From: GCA-2746235 sp049609225
Lineage (GTDB): Bacteria > Planctomycetota > UBA1135
DNA: 19,206 nt
Direction: 5' to 3'
Assembly (NCBI GenBank): GCA_049609225.1
Contig: JBMYYH010000054.1
Coordinates: forward strand, 1 to 19,206
The notes beneath the pieces are model-generated. The model saw only the letters and a list, made by a program, of their open reading frames with translations. It had not been told where the DNA came from and did not search any database. Both the position numbers and the translations under genes were made by a program. Every line of letters begins with the position of its first letter. Positions within the stretch are counted from its first letter, which is position 1. This document shows positions 14,025 to 19,206 of the stretch, one piece after another.

Positions 14025-14828
14025 TTGAGTCCTCTGGTTCTGGTTCTGGTCCTGGCCGTCCTACAAGGCCTGACCGAATACCTTCCGGTATCTTCCTCCG
14101 GGCACTTGGTGCTCGGCAAGGAGTTCCTGCCAGGGGGCGAAGACCTCGCCGCCGACGCCAGCCTCGAAGTGTTGCTGCATGTCGGCACCTTGTTGGCGGT
14201 GTTGTTGTTCTACCGCAAACGCGTTTGGGCATTGGCCACAGGTGTGTTCGGCGGTGGCCCTGATGTACGCGCCCAGCGACGCCTCTTGGGGCAGTTGGTT
14301 GTCGCTACCTTACCGGCGGTGGTGGTCGGCTTCACCATCCGCGATCACTTGGATGGAGTCTTCGGCAGTCCGTACCCAGCAGGTGCCGCGCTGTTGTTCA
14401 CCGGCTTGATCCTGTGGTACTCCAAGCGTCTTCCCACCGACGGCCGCCCGGTCGCGCGTCTGGGTTGGATGGCCGCCTTCCTCATCGGATGCTCCCAGGC
14501 TTTCGCCATCATGCCTGGTATCTCGCGCAGCGGCACCACCATCGTGGTCGGTATGGCCTTAGGCCTCTCCGGTGAAGCCGCCGCAGCGTTCAGCTTCCTC
14601 CTGTCGATCCCAGCCATCCTTGGCGCTTCGGTCTTGAAGCTACCGGAACTCGACACCAGTCAAGGCATCGAGATGTCCACCTTGGCCCTGGCCGTAGGCG
14701 CCAGTTTCCTGGTCGGCCTCGGAGCGCTTGGCCTTCTGGTGTGGATCACCAAGAAGGGCAAGCTGCATGTGTTCGCGCCCTATTGCTGGGCGCTGGGCCT
14801 CCTGGCCCTTTGTTCCGGCTTGTTCTAG
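14025..14828 (+). CDS. uppP: Undecaprenyl-diphosphate phosphatase (UppP/BacA)
   Basis: This 267-residue polytopic inner-membrane enzyme releases phosphate from undecaprenyl diphosphate, regenerating the lipid carrier for peptidoglycan and other envelope polymers. The first signature LTEYLPVSSSGHLVLG contains E18 and H27, equivalent to the catalytic E21 and H30 of E. coli. The second signature MPGISRSGTT contains R168. Length and roughly eight hydrophobic stretches fit the family. The start is TTG at 14025, 11 bases after the ald stop; there is only a weak AGAAGAA-type ribosome binding site, but no in-frame ATG or GTG exists before the first signature. It ends in TAG at 14826-14828, overlapping the convergent amidase stop. 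Confidence 0.95.
   Translation: MSPLVLVLVLAVLQGLTEYLPVSSSGHLVLGKEFLPGGEDLAADASLEVLLHVGTLLAVLLFYRKRVWALATGVFGGGPDVRAQRRLLGQLVVATLPAVVVGFTIRDHLDGVFGSPYPAGAALLFTGLILWYSKRLPTDGRPVARLGWMAAFLIGCSQAFAIMPGISRSGTTIVVGMALGLSGEAAAAFSFLLSIPAILGASVLKLPELDTSQGIEMSTLALAVGASFLVGLGALGLLVWITKKGKLHVFAPYCWALGLLALCSGLF
14825..14828. other. CTAG shared by two convergent stop codons
   Basis: The TAG stop of uppP (14826-14828) and the TAG stop of the amidase (minus strand, 14827-14825) are read from the same palindromic CTAG, so the two genes overlap tail to tail by three coding bases. No terminator separates them. Confidence 0.9.
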
Positions 14829-15919
14829 CGCGCAGCGAGAGCGCGATAGCGTTGCGCCCACGCCATCAGGTGTGGCCCTGGACAAGCCGTGCTCTTCCAG
14901 TGCTTATGCCCGAAGACCTGTGACCCCTTGATCTCGTATTCCTCGCAGATCTCACCGGTCAGACGCTCCAAGGTTTCCATCTGCTTGACCGTCGGCGCTT
15001 GGGCGACAGCATGATCCGCGCCCGATTCCGGATCCGACACGAAGTTGCCCAAGAGGCAGATACCGATGTTACCGATGTTGTGGTCGCCGGAACTATGGGC
15101 ACCTTGTGCATATAGCGGACGTCCCTCGAACACGCGCCCTTCACGGTCGATCAGGAAGTGATACCCGACGTCGGCCATGCCACGGTCATTCATGTGCAGC
15201 CGTTGCACCGTGCGTACTTCCGCGCGACTTGCACCGAGGTCGGTGGAGGAGAAGGGCATCGCCGTATGGTGCACGGTAATGCGGTAAGGCGTGGTCATGC
15301 GATCCCAGTTGGCGTGCATCTTGGCCGCACCCCATTGTGAGCGTGAAACATCAAAAGCGATGGCGCCACGCTGCTGCACCTGGACTTCGGCGGTGGGGGC
15401 CTTGAGGTTGGCTTCGGCGAGGAAGCCTTGCATGCGTTCGCCGGCGGCGTCGGACAGACCACTGACGGATTCGCCGCGGGCTGCAGCGAGCAGATAGGCC
15501 GTCTCATCCATCGCCGGGCCAGTGAGTCCACTGAGCGAGCGCTCGAGGTGGGTGACTCCAGCAGAGACATTGCCGTCCAGGAAGTAACTCAAACCGATGC
15601 CCCGTTCGGCACGTGCGAGCTCGGCGGCGGAGATGCGTCCGCCTTTGGCTTCATAGAAGGCGACGCGGGCATCGGCCGACCGACGCACTTCCAAGTTCAA
15701 CTCGCCCATCAAGAGACGTGCTTCGACGCGGTCCTCCGAGGACAGACGCGGCAGCTGCTCCTGCCACCACTGCAGACGCTGGTCCGCACTGAGGTCTCCC
15801 GGAGGCGACATCACTGGCGGTTCCAAGCCCAGGGGCACCGTGCGCGGGGGCAGAGGGGCGGCACAAGCTGCCAGCAAGGGCAGGGCACAGGCAAGGAGAG
15901 ACCAGGTTCGGCGCGGCAT
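14825..15919 (-). CDS. Lipoprotein N-acetylmuramoyl-L-alanine amidase (Amidase_2/PGRP fold)
   Basis: This 364-residue envelope enzyme is predicted to cut the bond between muramic acid and the peptide stem. A lipoprotein signal peptide ends in the lipobox LAAC with Cys19, so the mature protein should be membrane-anchored. Residues about 30-190 are helical, with TPR-like character (SADARVAFYEAKGG, LARAERGIGLSYFLDG). The C-terminal Amidase_2 domain (about 205-364) has H217 in VHHTAM, GYHFLIDREGRVFEGRP, and GHKHWKSTACPG with H338 and C346. The H338 to C346 spacing of 8 matches the zinc ligands H122 and C130 of T7 lysozyme. The stop is shared within CTAG with convergent uppP. It is divergent from tmk across about 60 bases. 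It could act in wall recycling or remodelling. Confidence 0.92.
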   Translation of the reverse strand: MPRRTWSLLACALPLLAACAAPLPPRTVPLGLEPPVMSPPGDLSADQRLQWWQEQLPRLSSEDRVEARLLMGELNLEVRRSADARVAFYEAKGGRISAAELARAERGIGLSYFLDGNVSAGVTHLERSLSGLTGPAMDETAYLLAAARGESVSGLSDAAGERMQGFLAEANLKAPTAEVQVQQRGAIAFDVSRSQWGAAKMHANWDRMTTPYRITVHHTAMPFSSTDLGASRAEVRTVQRLHMNDRGMADVGYHFLIDREGRVFEGRPLYAQGAHSSGDHNIGNIGICLLGNFVSDPESGADHAVAQAPTVKQMETLERLTGEICEEYEIKGSQVFGHKHWKSTACPGPHLMAWAQRYRALAAR

Positions 15920-15952
15920 GGAGAGAGACTATCCGTTTTGCGACCTCGATTT

Positions 15953-15970
15953 CTAGTCCGGCACGACTAG
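15953..15970. promoter_or_regulatory. Inverted repeat between the amidase gene and tmk
   Basis: CTAGTC (15953-15958), spacer CGGCAC and GACTAG (15965-15970) form a perfect inverted repeat with 6-bp arms. It lies just before tmk, and its right arm overlaps the AGGA (15969-15972) ribosome binding site. It could be an operator or an RNA structure limiting tmk translation. Confidence 0.4.
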
Positions 15971-15979
15971 GATATGCGC

Positions 15980-16600
15980 ATGAGTGGAGGATTTTGGGTC
16001 CTGGAGGGTATGGATGGCTCCGGCAAGTCCACCCAGGCCGCATTGTTGGTGCAGGAACTGGAGTCTCAGGGGCGGCGTCCGCTGCATCTGCGCGAGCCTG
16101 GCAGCACCCGCCTGGGCGAAGGCCTACGCACCTTATTGCTCGATCCCAGCCGCGAGGATTGGGATCCACGCTCGGAGGCGCTGCTGTTTTTTGCCGCCCG
16201 CAATGAGCTTCTGCGGACCACCATCGCACCAGCTCTGGCCGAAGGCCGCGATGTGCTGTGCGAACGCTTCACTCCTTCCACCGTCGCCTATCAAGGGCAA
16301 GATGGTCGCGCCGATTGGGTCCTCGCCCTGGATCAGTTGGTGGTCGATGCCGCGCTGCAACCGCATGGGGTTTTCATCCTCGATCTAGAACCAGAAGCCA
16401 GCTTCGCCCGCGTCGGTGGGGAAGGCGGGCCGGATGGTTTTGAACAACGGGGGGTTGGATTTCAACGCCAAGTCCGCGCAGGTTATTTGGCTTATGCCGA
16501 AGCGCATCCGCAGCGTAGTCGCCTGATTGCGGCGCAGGATCGCAGCATCCCCGAGATCTCCGCCGACATCCTGCAGGCGGTGGAGGCGATGCGTCCGTGA
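15980..16600 (+). CDS. tmk: Thymidylate kinase (dTMP kinase)
   Basis: This 206-residue cytosolic enzyme phosphorylates dTMP to dTDP. The P-loop is EGMDGSGKST at 9-18. REPGSTRLGEGLR matches the substrate-binding REPG segment, and CERFTPSTVAYQG occupies the place of the usual DRY/F..S..AYQG motif, with E for D. The LID region reads GGPDGFEQRGVGFQRQVRAGY, close to the common RFE....F..RV...Y pattern but with a reduced arginine set. I chose the ATG at 15980 over that at 15974 because AGGA at 15969-15972 then has a 7-base spacing. The stop overlaps holB in GTGA. The tmk-holB pairing is a common conserved arrangement. Confidence 0.94.
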   Translation: MSGGFWVLEGMDGSGKSTQAALLVQELESQGRRPLHLREPGSTRLGEGLRTLLLDPSREDWDPRSEALLFFAARNELLRTTIAPALAEGRDVLCERFTPSTVAYQGQDGRADWVLALDQLVVDAALQPHGVFILDLEPEASFARVGGEGGPDGFEQRGVGFQRQVRAGYLAYAEAHPQRSRLIAAQDRSIPEISADILQAVEAMRP

Positions 16601-17463
16601 AGGAACGCTTCCTGAAGGAGCGTCAAGAAGGCCACCTGGCCGACGCCTACCTGCTGGTCGGAGCCTCGCGCACGCGGCTACGGGAAGTCGCCCTCGATTG
16701 CGCCGCGGCTCTGCTCGACGCCCGCGGCCCCGTTCAAGAACATGCCGACTTCTCGCTGTTCGATCCGCAGGAGTTCGGCAGTGATGGATTGAAGGTGGAA
16801 CACATCGCCTTTCGAAAAGAAGGGGTGCCCTGCGTTGAGACGGCGTTACGTTACCGTCCGAAGATCGGCATCCACCGCGCCTTGGTTCTGTTTGATGCCG
16901 ACCGCATGACGGTCGATGCGCAAGGCGCCTTACTGAAGACCACCGAGGAACCGCCCGCGGGTACCGTCCTGTTCTTCACTGCCGCCGAACTCCACGGACT
17001 CAGCCCCGCGATGCGTTCGCGCTGTCGGATCTGGCGGGTTCCACGGGAGGAGGCGGAGGCCATGCAGCGAAAGTCGGCCGCAGCTGGAATTTCCGACCAG
17101 GACTGGAAAGTTCTATTGCGTGCCTGCGGTTCCGGCGAGGCCATCCTCGAACTGGATCCCAGCCACCGCAACCTGCTGCTCGACACCTATCCGGCCGTCC
17201 AGGCCTGGCTCACAGGGGAGGGCTCCCCAGAAGCCTGGTGCCACCCTCCGACAGCCTCCAAATTGGCCGAAAAGCGCCAGTTGGGGCTGCTGCTCCTCGG
17301 CGCCACAAGAGCCTGGCTTGTTTCTTCGCAGGTACCCCTCTCGGCATCCTTCCTCGACTTCCAGGCCAGCTGGTGCCGGCACCTCGACAAGGCCCTCGGA
17401 CGCCTATCCGGACAGGTCACTCCGGACTTGGTTTTCCAGGATTTGCTGCGGATTCCTTCTTAG
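16597..17463 (+). CDS. holB: DNA polymerase III delta-prime subunit-like clamp-loader protein
   Basis: This 288-residue AAA+-type protein is likely the delta-prime subunit that helps load the sliding clamp. Family landmarks are GHLADAYLLVG near the start (the Walker A position, which lacks GxxGxGK, as in many delta-prime subunits), DADRMTVDAQGALLKTTEEPPAGTVLFFTA and the SRC motif in SPAMRSRCRIWRVP. The zinc-binding cysteines of classical delta-prime are not visible. Beyond residue 150 the sequence is poorly conserved. The GTG start at 16597 overlaps the tmk stop (GTGA) and has GGAGG at 16582-16586. The position after tmk supports the assignment. Confidence 0.85.
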   Translation: MKERFLKERQEGHLADAYLLVGASRTRLREVALDCAAALLDARGPVQEHADFSLFDPQEFGSDGLKVEHIAFRKEGVPCVETALRYRPKIGIHRALVLFDADRMTVDAQGALLKTTEEPPAGTVLFFTAAELHGLSPAMRSRCRIWRVPREEAEAMQRKSAAAGISDQDWKVLLRACGSGEAILELDPSHRNLLLDTYPAVQAWLTGEGSPEAWCHPPTASKLAEKRQLGLLLLGATRAWLVSSQVPLSASFLDFQASWCRHLDKALGRLSGQVTPDLVFQDLLRIPS

Positions 17464-17520
17464 GCTAATCGCCCGTCCCTGCGCGGAAATCCTTAATCCG
17501 ATTTCCTATTATTTGCAGTC

Positions 17521-17566
17521 TGCTAAAATCTTGGGCAAGTGACAGGCAAACTTCCGTGGGCCTGTC
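17521..17566 (+). promoter_or_regulatory. Putative extended -10 promoter and leader inverted repeat
   Basis: TGCTAAAAT at 17521-17529 looks like an extended -10 box (TGn before TAAAAT); the -35 region (ATTTCC around 17501-17506) is weak. In the leader that would result, GACAGGC (17541-17547), 12 bases and GCCTGTC (17560-17566) form a perfect 7-bp inverted repeat about 25 bases before the next ATG. It could be a 5' UTR hairpin or an operator. The 127-base gap 17464-17590 holds nothing else I recognise, and no clear terminator for tmk-holB. Confidence 0.45.
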
Positions 17567-17590
17567 CGATACGAAATCCCGGGGAAAGAA

Positions 17591-17986
17591 ATGGACGATC
17601 GCAAACTGCAACCGCTCATCCGGGAGATCCGCATTCAAAGTGGAAGGACATACGCCGAAGCCGCGTATTTCTTCGTCCTGGAAGCCCTAGACTTCACCAT
17701 CTTCCTGGAAGGAAGGGGGCAGAAGCCTAGCGAAGGGCGTCATATTTCTCCCCAAGAGCTGCTCGCTGGACTGCGTCGTTATGCGCAGGAGGAGTTTGGG
17801 CCGCTCGCGCCTTATGCCTTCCGTTCCTGGGGGGTCCAAGGCACCGAGGATTTCGGTACGCTGGTCTTCCAGATGTGTGAAGCTGGGCTCCTGAATAAGA
17901 CCGATCGTGATCGGCCTCAGGATTTCGCCAACGGCTTCGATTTCCAGAAGGCCTTCCGCGAAGACGAATCCGTTAGCGAAACATGA
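17591..17986 (+). CDS. Minf_1886 family protein of unknown function
   Basis: This 131-residue soluble protein is recognised by its conserved segments: YAEAAYFFVLEALDFT, HISPQELLAGLRRYAQEEFGPLA, WGVQGTEDFGTLVFQMCEAGLLNKTD and DFANGFDFQKAF. These match, from memory, the small Minf_1886 family found in Planctomycetes, Verrucomicrobia and some deltaproteobacterial-type genomes. No biochemical function is known. There is no signal peptide or transmembrane segment. The ATG at 17591 follows GGGGAAAG at a short spacing. A longer frame starting at 17539 is in a different reading frame. The stop overlaps the following transporter start in ATGA, so the two proteins are probably made together. Confidence 0.82.
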   Translation: MDDRKLQPLIREIRIQSGRTYAEAAYFFVLEALDFTIFLEGRGQKPSEGRHISPQELLAGLRRYAQEEFGPLAPYAFRSWGVQGTEDFGTLVFQMCEAGLLNKTDRDRPQDFANGFDFQKAFREDESVSET

Positions 17987-19080
17987 ACCTGCAGTCGGTC
18001 CTACACCTCATCGCGCGCGCAGCCGTGGTCCTGGGGGTGTGCTGGCTCACTTGGTTATTGCGTTCGGTTACGGCTCCACTGCTTGGAGCCTACCTGCTGA
18101 TGTTGGTCTTCTATCCCTTCCATCGGCGGTGGAGGATTCGACTCGGCTCTTCGGTTTCGGCCTTGGCCTGCGTGGCCTTGTTCGTATTGGTGCCACCTCT
18201 GTTGATGTTGCCGGCGGTCTTCGACTTCGGCATGTTGGTCAACAAGGTTCCGGTCGACGACCTCGGCATGCTCGGCACGCAGTTGCAGGAACGGTTGCTG
18301 AGTTGGCACGCGGACCTGCCTGATTGGGCCAAGGACAGCCTCGATCCAGAAAGCCTGGATCCAGAACAGGCCGTTACGGTGGTGCAAGATCAGTTGGGCC
18401 GAGCCGGAGATAGCTTGGTCGGTTTCTTTGGCGGCATTTTCGGCATTGTTTCCGGCATCCTGCTGTTACCGATCTTCCTTTACTTCCTGCTCGACGGCGG
18501 CCCTTGGCTGGCACGCATTCGTTCCGAGCTCCCGGAAGCTTGGTATCCGAAGTTTGATCGCATCCTTCCGAAGATCGAGAAGATCCTGAGCCTCTACCTG
18601 GTCTCGCGTACCAAGGTGGCCACGGTGAAAGGGGTGCTGGCCTTCGGCGTCTTGCTTTTGCTCGGTTTCCCAGGATCGTATTCCTTGGGCCTGGCCTTGG
18701 GCGGACTGTCTCTGCTTCCCGTGCTCGGTCCCTTGGTCGGTTTCTTCCTGCTGGCACTGGTCGGTTTCGCCGATGGTGGCATCACCGGCGGAGGCTTCCC
18801 AGGACTGATCACCGTCACCGTGCTTTACGGTGCCCTGGAAGTTCTTGAAGGCTATGTCCTGATCCCACGCATGGTCGGACGCGGCCTGGGCCTCTCCGAT
18901 TTCGTCGTCATCCTGACCGTCCTTTGCGGCGGCGCCTTGATGGGCATCTTTGGCTTGATCATCGCGGTGCCGATGGTCGCCGTCGGACGTGTGCTCTATG
19001 GCGAGTTCCTGCGCCCGGTCATGAAGGCTGATGCCAGCGATAGCGAAGGGGACGACCCGGAAGCTCTACCCACCGGATGA
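17983..19080 (+). CDS. AI-2E family transporter (PerM/YdiK-like membrane protein)
   Basis: This 365-residue polytopic inner-membrane protein has an N-terminal block of hydrophobic helices (about residues 8-35 and 60-82), a central soluble loop (about 85-140), a helix at about 145-170, and a C-terminal cluster with GGLSLLPVLGPLVGFFLLALVGF and VEGYxLIPRMVGRGLGLSDFVVI-like segments. YVLIPRMVGRGLGLSDFVVI (about 288-307) matches the conserved C-terminal motif of the family. Members export or exchange various small molecules or ions, and the AI-2 name does not establish the substrate here. The start ATG 17983 overlaps the upstream stop, with no strong ribosome binding site, so coupling is likely. 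Confidence 0.9.
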   Translation: MNLQSVLHLIARAAVVLGVCWLTWLLRSVTAPLLGAYLLMLVFYPFHRRWRIRLGSSVSALACVALFVLVPPLLMLPAVFDFGMLVNKVPVDDLGMLGTQLQERLLSWHADLPDWAKDSLDPESLDPEQAVTVVQDQLGRAGDSLVGFFGGIFGIVSGILLLPIFLYFLLDGGPWLARIRSELPEAWYPKFDRILPKIEKILSLYLVSRTKVATVKGVLAFGVLLLLGFPGSYSLGLALGGLSLLPVLGPLVGFFLLALVGFADGGITGGGFPGLITVTVLYGALEVLEGYVLIPRMVGRGLGLSDFVVILTVLCGGALMGIFGLIIAVPMVAVGRVLYGEFLRPVMKADASDSEGDDPEALPTG

Positions 19081-19095
19081 TGCACGCAGTGCAAC

Positions 19096-19121
19096 AGGGC
19101 CCTTACCGGGGCCTTCATTTT
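19096..19121 (+). terminator. Probable intrinsic terminator after the AI-2E gene
   Basis: GGCCC (19098-19102) pairs with GGGCC (19109-19113) around a 6-base loop, extended by a G-T and an A-T pair, and is followed by CATTTT. It lies 15 bases after the stop codon. A small perfect palindrome, TGCAC-GCA-GTGCA at 19081-19093, sits directly after the stop. The terminator separates the operon from a convergent gene at the right edge. Confidence 0.65.
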
Positions 19122-19136
19122 CCGGGGCTTCCGGCC

Positions 19137-19206
19137 TCACTTGGATTCCGTCATGTCTTCGGAGGACGCGCGGAGGACGAGCGCGGTAATCTCGCCTTGA
19201 GTGGCG
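19137..19206 (-). CDS. C-terminus of an unidentified reverse-strand gene (partial)
   Basis: On the minus strand a frame enters from the right edge and ends at a TGA (19139-19137), reading ATQGEITALVLRASSEDMTESK. Codon use looks normal. Its position after a terminator facing it suggests the tail of a convergent gene. The fragment is too short to name a family. A competing short plus-strand frame (ATG at 19152) ends within the window and is less convincing. Confidence 0.4.
   Translation of the reverse strand, partial: ATQGEITALVLRASSEDMTESK

Noticed and set aside
17531..17548. Sigma-54-like element before the Minf_1886-family gene
   Set aside because: GG-N10-GC is present, but the -12 region reads CAGGCA instead of TTGCA and it lies inside the likely transcribed leader.
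1..19206. tRNA, rRNA, CRISPR array or insertion sequence
   Set aside because: No cloverleaf-like, rRNA-like, spaced-repeat or transposase sequence was seen on either strand by eye.

Overview
The window looks like a gene-dense, moderately high-GC bacterial chromosome segment of housekeeping and regulatory genes. I see no mobile element, CRISPR array, rRNA or tRNA. Several features point to the PVC group, most likely Planctomycetota: a short PAS-less NtrB-type kinase with a GGLAHELKNPLSTISL H-box, a large Hanks-type Ser/Thr kinase, a Minf_1886-family protein and a GldA/permease/Gldg/DUF4340 operon. This placement is inference from family composition, not a phylogeny.

Layout, left to right. (a) At the left edge, divergent from the rest, is the possible start of a reverse-strand gene that may be Sua5/YrdC-like. 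(b) 80-2324 holds an ntrB-ntrC-type two-component pair, translationally coupled through a TTG start. (c) 2409-4313 is a lone dnaK, preceded by a near-consensus sigma-54 promoter and a hairpin at its predicted 5' end, and followed by a strong intrinsic terminator. (d) 4490-8935 is a four-gene operon with ATGA junctions: ABC ATPase, ABC permease, Gldg-like auxiliary protein and DUF4340 protein. A second sigma-54-like element sits directly before it. (e) 8947-12820 is a reverse-strand operon with 4-nt overlaps: yggS (PLP homeostasis), a transmembrane Ser/Thr kinase and purN. (f) 12895-14828 holds ald (alanine dehydrogenase) and uppP (undecaprenyl-diphosphate phosphatase). (g) 14825-15919, reverse, is a lipoprotein zinc amidase whose stop codon shares a CTAG with that of uppP. 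(h) 15980-17463 is tmk-holB, coupled by GTGA. (i) 17591-19080 is a Minf_1886-family gene coupled to an AI-2E-family membrane protein, followed by a terminator. (j) The right edge carries the C-terminus of an unidentified reverse-strand gene.

The most interesting reading is the first 4.5 kb. An NtrC-family activator with an intact sigma-54-contacting GAFTGA motif is followed by two GG-N10-GC elements, before dnaK and before the ABC/Gldg operon. This suggests a local sigma-54 circuit linking a sensor-less two-component system to a chaperone and an envelope ABC system. uppP and the amidase supply peptidoglycan lipid-carrier recycling and wall cleavage. tmk and holB serve dTTP synthesis and the replisome clamp loader. 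Small perfect inverted repeats in the intergenic gaps are listed as candidate operators or RNA structures. No gene-free stretch exceeds 300 bases; the longest is 4314-4489.
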